DNA from: Candidatus Collierbacteria bacterium
GTDB taxonomy: Bacteria; Patescibacteriota; Microgenomatia; UBA1400; JACPES01
DNA length: 32,878 nucleotides
Direction: 5' to 3'
NCBI GenBank assembly: GCA_016219325.1
Contig: JACRNH010000025.1
Location: forward strand, 1-32,878
Below, piece after piece: positions 1 through 6,358 of the stretch (position 1 is the stretch's first letter; every line of letters begins with the position of its first letter). The notes beneath the pieces were generated by a model. That model was not told the DNA's origin. It did not search any database and saw nothing but the letters and a program-made list of their open reading frames with translations. Made by a program: the position numbers and the translations under genes.

Positions 1-287
1 GTATGGACAATTTCGGCTGCCATAGCCGCTGTCCAAACAGAATCATCAACTTTTGTTTTGCCGAGTAAATATCCGTAATATACAAATGATGCCCGGATAC
101 GCTTTGCCGGACGGAGGTTATGTTCTTTGGCGTGCAAAAGCATTTCTTTGACGACCAACTTTTGCCGTTGGTTAAATCCGAAATTTAATCCGATTTCTTT
201 GTCAAAATATGCTGCCAGCCGTTTATCAATCAACGGAACGAAATTTTCTAATGTTGCCTTGGCCTTAACCGCCAGATCGGTATGCAT
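1..287 (-). CDS. Polyprenyl (geranylgeranyl-type) diphosphate synthase, N-terminal part
   Basis: This is the first 95 codons of a gene that runs off the left edge. Read on the minus strand it begins MHTDLAVKAK and contains LRPAKRIRASFVYYGY followed by MAAEIVH. That matches the N-terminal region of trans-isoprenyl diphosphate synthases, where a conserved RPxxKRxRP-like block precedes the helix leading to the first aspartate-rich motif. The DDxxD motif itself would lie outside the window. The family condenses isopentenyl diphosphate with allylic diphosphates to make C15-C20 or longer prenyl chains for lipid carriers or membrane lipids. The ATG at 287-285 is chosen because a perfect TATAAT lies 7 nt upstream, as in several other genes here. 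It is divergent from the Rrf2-type regulator. Chain length cannot be told from this fragment. Confidence 0.8.
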   Translation of the reverse strand, partial: MHTDLAVKAKATLENFVPLIDKRLAAYFDKEIGLNFGFNQRQKLVVKEMLLHAKEHNLRPAKRIRASFVYYGYLLGKTKVDDSVWTAAMAAEIVH

Positions 288-294
288 GAGTGGA

Positions 295-300
295 ATTATA
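295..300 (-). promoter_or_regulatory. -10 box of the prenyl synthase gene
   Basis: TATAAT on the minus strand, 7 nt before the ATG at 287, which would put the transcript start on or next to the start codon. No good -35 hexamer is seen at 16-18 nt spacing. Confidence 0.45.
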
Positions 301-322
301 CCTCTAAAAAAATTATTCCATC

Positions 323-350
323 TTGCAATCTTTATCAGGAATGATATATT
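323..350 (+). promoter_or_regulatory. Promoter of the Rrf2/IscR-like gene
   Basis: TTGCAA (323-328), 16-nt spacer, TATATT (345-350). The predicted start point falls inside the palindrome at 351-367. Confidence 0.5.
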
Positions 351-367
351 CCTACTAGATTAGTAGG
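351..367 (+). promoter_or_regulatory. Palindromic operator candidate for the Rrf2/IscR-like regulator
   Basis: Perfect inverted repeat CCTACTA-GAT-TAGTAGG, placed directly after the -10 box and just before the regulator gene. Rrf2-family regulators commonly bind dyads overlapping their own promoter. The ACT/AGT half-sites loosely resemble the IscR type 1 site. Autoregulation is inferred. Confidence 0.5.
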
Positions 368-403
368 TAGATGTTAATTATTACTTACGATCGTATTCTT
401 TTT

Positions 404-778
404 ATGACACAAGATGTTCGTTATGCTTTATTGTTTTTGACGGAAATTGTTAGACAGCCCTGGAAGGGACCGGTAACAGTGAAGAAATTCGCGAACAATC
501 ATCATTTGTCGTTTAAATTCCTTGAACAAATAGTCGGTAAATTACGTCAATCCGGGATTTTATGGTCTGTTTCTGGCAGAAGCGGTGGTTACGGTCTCAA
601 ACTGCAACAGTTCTCAGTCGCCGACATTTATCACGCTCTCGGCCATGAAATACAGGCATTATCTTGTTCTTTCCCCACCGATTGTCGTGGCGGAGCGGAG
701 TGTTTGCAAAAAGAAATAGAAGCAAAAATTACCGGACAGATGAATGATTTATTTGTCGGAATGGTATTGCCCGCCTAG
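404..778 (+). CDS. Rrf2 family regulator, IscR-like with three-cysteine cluster site
   Basis: A 124-residue winged-helix regulator. The N-terminal DNA-binding part (VRYALLFL, then a recognition region ending SGRSGGYGL) matches Rrf2 proteins. Cysteines 88, 94 and 100 form C-x5-C-x5-C, the same spacing as the [2Fe-2S] ligands of IscR, so this is probably a Fe-S sensor rather than a cluster-free Rrf2 protein. It stands immediately before sodA and the suf genes, the expected targets. An upstream in-frame ATG at 371 would add 11 residues. I prefer 404 because the family starts close to the RYA motif, but neither start has a convincing ribosome site. The last codons and stop lie in a palindromic element (770-850). 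Confidence 0.85.
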   Translation: MTQDVRYALLFLTEIVRQPWKGPVTVKKFANNHHLSFKFLEQIVGKLRQSGILWSVSGRSGGYGLKLQQFSVADIYHALGHEIQALSCSFPTDCRGGAECLQKEIEAKITGQMNDLFVGMVLPA

Positions 779-850
779 CCTTACTTCAAGCCTTCCGCCA
801 GCTGGCGGATAACTATTCGTTCACGGCTTGAAGAGCGGCTGTTCGGCGGG
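770..850 (+). repeat. Branched palindromic element, copy 1 (18-nt core family)
   Basis: Outer arms CCCGCC (770-775) and GGCGGG (845-850), then TTCAAGCC/GGCTTGAA, then an inner palindrome TCCGCCAGCTGGCGGA, and the core AACTATTCGTTCACGGCT (811-828). The identical 18-nt core occurs at 18219-18236 in an element with different but self-complementary outer arms. It overlaps the last two codons of the regulator and precedes sodA. Confidence 0.7.
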
Positions 851-906
851 TCTCATACTATCTATAAATGATTTATGAACAAAGTATTCGAGAGGTGGTG
901 ATAAAA

Positions 907-1515
907 ATGCCATTTGAATTACTAAAATTACCATATTCTTTTGACGCCCTGGAACCGGTAATCGATGCCAAAACTATGGAAATTCATCACGATAAGCATC
1001 ATGCCGCGTATATTGCAAAATTAAATGATGCTATTGCCAAACATCCGGAATTGGTAAATAAATCGGTCGAGGAATTATTGAAAGATATAAATAGTATCCC
1101 CGAAGATGTCCGGACCGCGGTCAAAAACCACGGTGGCGGGCACGCTAATCATTCTCTGTTTTGGGAGATAATGACGCCTAAGAGCGGAAAACCATCAGAA
1201 ACATTTGTTTCGGAGATAAATAAGGTTTTCGGATCCGTCGATAAAATGAAGGATCTAATTGTTGCTAACGGAATGGGACAATTTGGTTCCGGCTGGTCTT
1301 GGCTGGTAGTATCCGGCGGAAAACTTAAAGTTTACGCTACTGCCAATCAGGATAGTCCGTTGATGAGCGGTGATATCCCGATCTTGGGAATTGACGTCTG
1401 GGAACACGCCTATTATCTGAAATATCAGAATAAGAGAGACGAATATCTGAAGAATTGGTGGAGCGTTGTTAACTGGGAAACAGTAGAAAGGAATTGGGAG
1501 AATGTTCAAAATTGA
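907..1515 (+). CDS. sodA: Superoxide dismutase, Mn-type (Fe/Mn family)
   Basis: Converts superoxide to oxygen and hydrogen peroxide. It has the full two-domain Fe/Mn layout: IHHDKHHAAY with the first metal histidine, GGHANHSLFW with the second, and DVWEHAYY with the last aspartate and histidine ligands. The TANQDSPLM segment carries the glutamine typical of Mn-type enzymes (Fe-type usually has the glutamine elsewhere), so Mn use is likely though cambialistic use is possible. The ATG at 907 is preferred because GAGGTGGTG lies just upstream and the protein then starts MPFELLKLPYSFDALEP like the family. There is no signal peptide, so it is cytoplasmic. Its end overlaps sufC by 14 nt, tying oxygen defence to Fe-S repair in one transcript. 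Confidence 0.95.
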   Translation: MPFELLKLPYSFDALEPVIDAKTMEIHHDKHHAAYIAKLNDAIAKHPELVNKSVEELLKDINSIPEDVRTAVKNHGGGHANHSLFWEIMTPKSGKPSETFVSEINKVFGSVDKMKDLIVANGMGQFGSGWSWLVVSGGKLKVYATANQDSPLMSGDIPILGIDVWEHAYYLKYQNKRDEYLKNWWSVVNWETVERNWENVQN

Positions 1516-2272
1516 TAATATCCATGTTTCGGTTGACAACAAAGAAGTTGTCAAAGGCGTTGCTCTTGAAATCCGCCCCGGGGAAATCCATGCCCTGATG
1601 GGGCCAAATGGGAGCGGGAAATCGTCATTGGCAATGGCGTTGATGGGGCACCCGGCGTACATACTCCATACTCCATACTCCATACTCCAAATGGACGGAA
1701 AAGATATTACGGACAAGACGCCCGACGAGAGGGCCAGAATGGGATTGTTTTTGGCCAGCCAGTATCCGGTGGGCGTGGAGGGAGTAACTGTTGAGCAATT
1801 ATTAAGGAGATCTGTACAGGAAATATTAAAAGGCCCGGCCTTGCCGCGGCAAGGCCGGGCCTTATCAGACACACGAATTGATGTCCTCAAATTCAGGAAA
1901 GATCTGGAAAAACTTGCCAAGAAGGTCGGGGTAAAACCGGAATTATTGCGCCGAAGTATAAACGTCGGTTTTTCCGGAGGAGAGAAGAAGCGATTGGAAG
2001 TTTTGCAAATGCTGGTTCTTAAACCAAAATACGCCATTCTCGACGAAACCGACTCCGGCCTGGACGTCGATGCGCTAAAAAAGGTTGCCGAAATGGTTAA
2101 AACGGCTAAATGGCCAAATGGCTATAAGCCGGGAATTTTAGTTATCACTCACTACACAAGATTGTTAAAACATCTACAGCCTGATAATGTCCATATTATA
2201 AAAGACGGAAGAATTGTTGAAACCGGCGGCAAACAATTGGCGGAAAGAATAGAAAAAGAAGGATACAAATAA
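1502..2272 (+). CDS. sufC: Fe-S cluster assembly ATPase SufC
   Basis: ABC-type ATPase that powers the SufBCD scaffold. Walker A is GPNGSGKSS (residues 34-42), the signature is [10 protein letters not shown], Walker B is [12 protein letters not shown] and the H-loop is VITHYTRLL. At 256 residues it is slightly longer than usual, and the extra length is in two odd places. One is a segment from four ATACTCC heptamers (1661-1688) just after MGHPAY, where the family normally has a short strand. The other is a 34-nt perfect palindrome (1830-1863) giving [11 protein letters not shown]. Both lie between conserved motifs and keep the frame. The gene overlaps sodA and ends 1 nt before sufB. Confidence 0.95.
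   Translation: MFKIDNIHVSVDNKEVVKGVALEIRPGEIHALMGPNGSGKSSLAMALMGHPAYILHTPYSILQMDGKDITDKTPDERARMGLFLASQYPVGVEGVTVEQLLRRSVQEILKGPALPRQGRALSDTRIDVLKFRKDLEKLAKKVGVKPELLRRSINVGFSGGEKKRLEVLQMLVLKPKYAILDETDSGLDVDALKKVAEMVKTAKWPNGYKPGILVITHYTRLLKHLQPDNVHIIKDGRIVETGGKQLAERIEKEGYK
1661..1688 (+). repeat. Heptamer array in sufC (ATACTCC x4)
   Basis: Four perfect copies of ATACTCC inside the coding sequence between the Walker A region and the Q-loop region. Confidence 0.9.
1830..1863 (+). repeat. 34-nt perfect palindrome inside sufC
   Basis: Left arm AAGGCCCGGCCTTGCC mirrors the right arm exactly, followed by ATCAGA. The palindrome at 11694-11726 in a phosphoribosyltransferase gene has the same inner GGCCTTGC/GCAAGGCC and the same trailing ATCAGA, but its CC/GG step is TT/AA. 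Paired changes on both arms suggest one structured family. Confidence 0.85.
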
Positions 2273-2273
2273 C

Positions 2274-3707
2274 GTGTCTCGTTTCGCTCCCATCCAGCCA
2301 TCGCAGTCGCCAACCAAGGGCTTAACCGACGACAGCTATCGCTACGGCTTCCATACCTCGACCGATAAATATGCCTATAAATCCGCCAAAGGCCTGTCAT
2401 CAAAAGTAGTCGAAAACATCAGTTTCCAGAAAAACGAGCCGGCGTGGATGAGAAAAAGCAGGCTAACAGGCTATCGGGTTTTCAAAGATAAACAAATGCC
2501 CTCTTGGGGAGCTGACTTATCCGCCATTGATTTTGACAATCTTTATTATTATCTTAAACCCACTGATAAAGAAGGTAAAAGCTGGGACGACGTTCCGGTG
2601 GAAATTAAAAACACGTTTGATAAACTGGGAATTCCCGATGCCGAACGTCAGGCGTTAGCCGGAGTCAAAGCTCAATTCGATTCGGAAGTAATTTATGGAT
2701 CGATCAAAAAGATGCTCGCAGACAAAGGCGTGGTATTTTTAGGCATGGACGAAGGCCTGAAAAAATATCCGGATTTGGTCAAACAATATTTTGGCTCGCT
2801 TATTCCCGCCGGAGACAATAAATTCGCGGCCTTGAATACTGCCGTTTGGAGCGGCGGATCTTTTGTTTATGTTCCCAAAAACGTTGACGTTGGCCTGCCC
2901 CTGCAGGCATATTTCAGAATTAACTCCCCTAATGCCGGGCAATTTGAAAGGACATTAATTATTGCTGATGAAGGATCAAAAGTTCATTATGTTGAAGGTT
3001 GTACGGCCCCGGCCTTTTCAGACGGATCGCTTCACTCGGCTGTGGTGGAGATTTTTGTTAAAAAAGGGGCTACCGTCCAATATACTACTGTCCAAAATTG
3101 GTATAAAAATGTTTATAACATGGTTACCAAAAGGGCCAGAGTGGAAGAGGCGGGACGGATGGTTTGGACTGATTTTAATATGGGTAGTAAAGTGACGATG
3201 AAATATCCTGGATTTATTTTGGCCGGAAAAGGCGCTGTTGGAGAAACGTTGTCAATGGCTATGGCCGGAGCCGGGCAGCAGTTGGATACAGGCAGCAAGG
3301 CCATTCATTTAGCTCCGTATACTTCCAGTACAATTATAAGTAAGTCAATTAGCAAAGGCGGAGGGCGTACCAGTTATCGGGGAATGGTAAGTATCGGGCC
3401 AAAAGCTCATCATTCTAAAAGTAAGGTCGTTTGCGACGCTTTAATTCTTGACCCTCAAAGCCGATCGGATACATATCCGACTAACAAAGTATTCAATTCA
3501 GATGTGACTTTAGAACATGAAGCCAGCGTCTCCCGGATCGGCGAAGAACAATTATTTTATTTAATGTCCCGTGGGATTTCTGAAAACGAAGCCGGAAAAA
3601 TGATTGTTCAGGGGTTTGCCGATCCGTTGATTAAAAAACTGCCGATGGAATATGCAGTCGAAATGAACAGGTTGATTGATATGGAAATGCAAGGATCGGT
3701 CGGATGA
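2274..3707 (+). CDS. sufB: Fe-S cluster assembly scaffold SufB
   Basis: Core scaffold subunit on which new Fe-S clusters are built with SufC and SufD. The 477-residue length is normal for SufB. Recognisable blocks are [14 protein letters not shown] near residue 50, [22 protein letters not shown] in the middle, the beta-helix with [20 protein letters not shown], and the C-terminal [21 protein letters not shown]. The start is GTG at 2274, 1 nt after the sufC stop. It begins [10 protein letters not shown] and no in-frame ATG fits better. The stop codon sits in the loop of a 9-bp hairpin (3693-3714), so the last residues may be repeat-derived. Cytoplasmic. Confidence 0.95.
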   Translation: MSRFAPIQPSQSPTKGLTDDSYRYGFHTSTDKYAYKSAKGLSSKVVENISFQKNEPAWMRKSRLTGYRVFKDKQMPSWGADLSAIDFDNLYYYLKPTDKEGKSWDDVPVEIKNTFDKLGIPDAERQALAGVKAQFDSEVIYGSIKKMLADKGVVFLGMDEGLKKYPDLVKQYFGSLIPAGDNKFAALNTAVWSGGSFVYVPKNVDVGLPLQAYFRINSPNAGQFERTLIIADEGSKVHYVEGCTAPAFSDGSLHSAVVEIFVKKGATVQYTTVQNWYKNVYNMVTKRARVEEAGRMVWTDFNMGSKVTMKYPGFILAGKGAVGETLSMAMAGAGQQLDTGSKAIHLAPYTSSTIISKSISKGGGRTSYRGMVSIGPKAHHSKSKVVCDALILDPQSRSDTYPTNKVFNSDVTLEHEASVSRIGEEQLFYLMSRGISENEAGKMIVQGFADPLIKKLPMEYAVEMNRLIDMEMQGSVG

Positions 3708-3714
3708 CCGATCC
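3693..3714 (+). repeat. Hairpin spanning the sufB stop codon
   Basis: GGATCGGTC-GGAT-GACCGATCC, a perfect 9-bp stem with a 4-nt loop. The TGA stop is at 3705-3707. There is no T-tract, so it is not a classical terminator. Confidence 0.7.
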
Positions 3715-3721
3715 GCAGCCT

Positions 3722-3784
3722 CGCACCATCGCTCTTGCTTGCGACGCATGGACGTAGGCCATGGGAGCAAGTAAGATTGGTGCT
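3722..3784 (+). repeat. Imperfect palindromic element between sufB and sufD
   Basis: GCACCATC (3723-3730) faces GATTGGTGC (3775-3783), CTTGCT faces GAGCAAG, and CATGG faces CCATG in the centre. It resembles the other palindromic units of the window in build but does not carry the 18-nt core. Confidence 0.5.
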
Positions 3785-3802
3785 GGGGGAAGGGATCAGC
3801 GA

Positions 3803-4255
3803 ATGACAAAACACATTGATAAGTCCGGCAGCTATCGTTTTACCCTCGACAAAAAAGGCCAGGAATTGGAGATTGTTGGCCGTTTTCATCTAACAGGAAA
3901 TCAGGTCTGCCGGTGGGATATTGAAATAATTCATGCTGCTCCAAATACAACCTCCAAGACGAATATTAAGGGTGTTGTTGATGATTCGGCCCGGGCTTTT
4001 GTCAATGGAATTATCAAAGTCCTTCCAGCTGCCGCTGGGACAGAGGCTTTTTTAGAAGAAAGGATATTATTGGTATCTGAAAACGCCAAAGCAGAAGCTA
4101 CCCCAAATTTAGAAATCGAGACTGACGAAGTTCATTGTTCTCATGCCGCCACAGTCGGAAAAATTGACGAGGAGGAAATTTTCTATCTCCAGAGCCGGGG
4201 GATAAAATTAAAGCAGGCAAAAGAAATGATTGCCGGAGGTTTTCTCAGTATTTGA
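3803..4255 (+). CDS. sufD: Short SufD-like scaffold protein
   Basis: A 150-residue protein equal to the C-terminal beta-helix part of SufD. It shows the end motif VHCSHAATVGKIDEEEIFYLQSRGI, matching the CSHGATVGxLD block at the SufB-SufD interface. Classical SufD is about 400 residues, so the N-terminal half is absent. The gene reads through without a frameshift, so this appears to be a genuine compact form rather than debris. The start at 3803 (MTKHIDKSG) is preferred over an upstream in-frame start at 3761, because GGGGGAAGGG lies 9 nt before it and the upstream stretch is repeat-derived. It would pair with SufB and SufC. Confidence 0.85.
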   Translation: MTKHIDKSGSYRFTLDKKGQELEIVGRFHLTGNQVCRWDIEIIHAAPNTTSKTNIKGVVDDSARAFVNGIIKVLPAAAGTEAFLEERILLVSENAKAEATPNLEIETDEVHCSHAATVGKIDEEEIFYLQSRGIKLKQAKEMIAGGFLSI

Positions 4256-4279
4256 CAAAATAATATAAATAACTATAAT
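4252..4279 (+). promoter_or_regulatory. Consensus promoter of the first VapBC pair
   Basis: TTGACA (4252-4257), 16-nt spacer, TATAAT (4274-4279). It starts inside the sufD stop region, so the VapBC-ureohydrolase group has its own promoter. Confidence 0.75.
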
Positions 4280-4300
4280 AATGTAAGTATATATTTCATT

Positions 4301-4546
4301 ATGCAATTGCAACTTGTTTCAATTACCAGCCAAGGCCAATTAACCATTCCTAAAGATTTTCGGGAGGCATTGGGGATTACTTCGCAGATTAAGGCGGAAA
4401 TTAAACTTGAAGGGGGTAAAATGGTGGTAAAGCCAAGAACGGACTTTTGGTCTTTGGGGGGCTCGCTTAAATCAAAAATCAAACTCACAGATAAACAATT
4501 AAGGCAGGCCAAGAAGGCCTTCGAAACTTCATGGGCAGAAAAATAA
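4301..4546 (+). CDS. AbrB/MazE-type antitoxin (VapB)
   Basis: An 81-residue protein with the swapped-hairpin DNA-binding fold: SQGQLTIPKDFREALGI followed by EIKLEGGKMVVKP. The C-terminal tail (LTDKQLRQAKKAFETSW) is the usual toxin-binding segment. It overlaps the PIN-domain toxin by 16 nt, the normal antitoxin-first order. It probably binds its own promoter at 4252-4279. No Shine-Dalgarno is visible. Confidence 0.85.
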   Translation: MQLQLVSITSQGQLTIPKDFREALGITSQIKAEIKLEGGKMVVKPRTDFWSLGGSLKSKIKLTDKQLRQAKKAFETSWAEK

Positions 4547-4944
4547 TTCATTATTTATTGGATACAAATGTCTTAGTCCGTTATCTGGTCAGAGATGAGG
4601 AGAGCCAGTACCAACAAATAATCAATTGGCTAAAAGACGCGGAAGCAGGAAAGATTAAGATAATTATTCCGCCGATCGTAGTTGCAGAAACATGTTTTGT
4701 TCTTGAATCCTTCTATAAAAAACAAAGAAATGAAATTAGCGATTCAATGGTTGTTTTTTTAAGCCAAAGATGGATAAAGGTTGTGGAGAGGAACATTTTG
4801 TTGTCTTTATGGAAAGACTATAAGGCGGGATTCCATTTTGTAGATAGTTTTCTGAGAGCGGTTTCTCATCAAAATTCTTACAGGATTCTCAGTTTCGACA
4901 AAAAACTCCTTAGAATGAATAGCGAAAAATTGAAAAATGAGTGA
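4531..4944 (+). CDS. PIN-domain toxin (VapC)
   Basis: A 137-residue PIN nuclease. The acidic metal-binding residues are all seen: LDTN near residue 11, VVAETC in the middle, FVDSF and LSFDKKL near the end. VapC proteins are Mg-dependent RNases, often cutting tRNA or rRNA. Its target here is unknown. The ATG at 4531 overlaps the antitoxin end. Its own stop overlaps the next gene start by 8 nt, an unusual extension of a toxin operon into a metabolic-looking gene. Confidence 0.85.
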   Translation: MGRKIIHYLLDTNVLVRYLVRDEESQYQQIINWLKDAEAGKIKIIIPPIVVAETCFVLESFYKKQRNEISDSMVVFLSQRWIKVVERNILLSLWKDYKAGFHFVDSFLRAVSHQNSYRILSFDKKLLRMNSEKLKNE

Positions 4945-6175
4945 AAAAGGAGAATCGATAGAGCTAAAAGAGCCATTGGTCGGTACAACTATGTCTTTAG
5001 TAGTACTACCGGAGGTTGAAGATGAGCTAACCCACTATAAAGAATTTATGAGCCAGGGCCTCTTTGAAATGCCCGAACTTCCTCGGATAGTATCACATAA
5101 TTTAGAGATATTAGATTCTACAGAAACCTCCGTACTTTCAGAGAGAGATAAACAGTATTTAGAGAGGGTAAGAAATTTTCTTCACGAGACTTGGGGACGG
5201 TATCGTGATCGGTTTGAAGCTATAAAAACCGCTCAATCTTCTCTCGCAATTATTCATTCTTGTCTTCATCGGGATAATATCAGAGTCCTAGATGAGAAAT
5301 CGGATATCCCTATGCCCTTAAAAGATTTTAGGAATATTATTGCGGATAAATTAAAGACTTGTGTGGGTCCCACTGTCGTTATTTCAGAATCGCATGTCAC
5401 CACTTTTCCTTTAGTTCAAGAACTCAAAAATAGTCTTTCTCCGAACGCGCGTATTGGCTTAATAGTATTTGATACTCATATAGATGTTTTTGGTGGTGGA
5501 CGCGTTCCTCATAAGATTAATGTTTTAAGACAGCTTCTTAAGGGTCATGACAGTGCAACTGGAAAAACATGGATTCATAGAGCAACTGTTATCGGTTCGC
5601 CGGAGTCTTTGCTTAGGCTTTCAAAAGGAGAAAGGTCTGACCCCGAAAAATTTTCTCCCAGACTTCGTATAATCGGCGAAAAAGACTTTGACAGATCATC
5701 AGCACATGCGGTTATGGCAAAAGAAGTTGTTGAGTTTAAAAAAGCCGGAGTTGACCATATTATGATTTCGGTTGACGCAGATGTTCTGCGAAGCCGAAAA
5801 TTGCAATATACTGGAGCAGAATATAATCCTCTTCATGCTCTGCTTTGGTTTGGACAATCATCCCTTGAAGCGTTTAGGCAAGATTCTCTGGGGTTAGTAT
5901 CGAGACTCCGTTATGACAACCTACAGCTCCCGTCTGTTTTATACGAGCCAGAACTACTTGGCGGCAGAGGGTTATCTCTGGGAGATCTCGGGATAGTCAT
6001 TGACGTTATAAAAGTTGAGACTAAAAGTAAGGGTATAAAGTTTGGAATACCAATCGGCCAAGCAGTAGTTCTTGGAGACATTGTGGAACTTAGTGGTCCA
6101 GATATTGGCGGAAATACAACTAAAGCTGTATTGTCACTCGCCAATAGAATAAGTGAATTAGGGGAAAAGCAATGA
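4937..6175 (+). CDS. Divergent ureohydrolase-fold (arginase/agmatinase-like) protein
   Basis: A 412-residue protein with a C-terminal arginase-like domain. All six metal-ligand positions can be matched: H153 in SESHVTTFPL (usually GGDHS), D179, H181 and D183 in FDTHIDVF (usually DAHxD), and D280 and D282 in SVDADVL (usually SxDxDxxDP). The end, GDIVELSGPDIGGNTT, resembles the family's closing strand. The first 140 residues have no recognised counterpart in arginases and are rich in helices. The binuclear Mn centre therefore looks intact, but the substrate-binding loops do not match arginase or agmatinase closely enough to name a substrate. The gene overlaps vapC (ATGAGTGA) and shares its transcript. 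Confidence 0.75.
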   Translation: MSEKGESIELKEPLVGTTMSLVVLPEVEDELTHYKEFMSQGLFEMPELPRIVSHNLEILDSTETSVLSERDKQYLERVRNFLHETWGRYRDRFEAIKTAQSSLAIIHSCLHRDNIRVLDEKSDIPMPLKDFRNIIADKLKTCVGPTVVISESHVTTFPLVQELKNSLSPNARIGLIVFDTHIDVFGGGRVPHKINVLRQLLKGHDSATGKTWIHRATVIGSPESLLRLSKGERSDPEKFSPRLRIIGEKDFDRSSAHAVMAKEVVEFKKAGVDHIMISVDADVLRSRKLQYTGAEYNPLHALLWFGQSSLEAFRQDSLGLVSRLRYDNLQLPSVLYEPELLGGRGLSLGDLGIVIDVIKVETKSKGIKFGIPIGQAVVLGDIVELSGPDIGGNTTKAVLSLANRISELGEKQ

Positions 6176-6195
6176 TCATCTAAGTTTTTCTTTTA

Positions 6196-6227
6196 AATAC
6201 TTCAATTATTTAAATAATTGAAGTATT
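6196..6227 (+). repeat. 32-nt perfect AT-rich palindrome
   Basis: AATACTTCAATTATTT is followed immediately by its exact reverse complement. It lies 20 nt after the ureohydrolase stop. It could be a hairpin at the transcript end or a protein-binding dyad. No following T-tract is present. Confidence 0.8.
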
Positions 6228-6273
6228 AAAATCGAGGTAATCATTTTAACGTCTAATGTAAAATATTATCATG

Positions 6274-6330
6274 GTCATTCTAGCCTTGAGCTGGAATCTA
6301 TATAGATTCCGTGTCGAGCACGGAATGACA
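6274..6330 (+). repeat. REP-like palindromic element upstream of sufS
   Basis: Outer GTCATTC/GAATGAC, inner palindrome GGAATCTATATAGATTCC (6293-6310) and a TTCCGTG/CACGGAA hairpin. The overall plan resembles the GTCATTGCGAG elements at 11100 and 21328. The gap 6176-6358 otherwise holds the palindrome at 6196 and a promoter. Confidence 0.7.
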
Positions 6331-6345
6331 ATGAAAGAAGAAATT

Positions 6346-6351
6346 TAAGAT
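6346..6351 (+). promoter_or_regulatory. -10 box of sufS
   Basis: TAAGAT, 7 nt before the sufS ATG. The only nearby -35-like hexamers, AATGAC or ATGACA, fall in the right end of the REP-like element, which may supply part of the promoter. Confidence 0.35.
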
Positions 6352-6358
6352 AGATACT

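Noticed and set aside
127..363. A 78-codon open frame on the plus strand
   Set aside because: It runs opposite to the prenyl synthase start, has no ribosome site, and the minus-strand reading gives a clear family match.
1255..2037. A 260-codon open frame on the minus strand over sodA and sufC
   Set aside because: It is a mirror of two strongly recognised plus-strand genes and its translation matches nothing.
4937..6175. Calling the ureohydrolase-fold gene arginase or agmatinase
   Set aside because: The metal ligands fit but the GGDH and SxDxDxxDP surroundings and the N-terminal extension do not.
6196..6227. Intrinsic terminator after the ureohydrolase gene
   Set aside because: The dyad is AT-only and not followed by a T-run; I found no convincing intrinsic terminator anywhere in the window.
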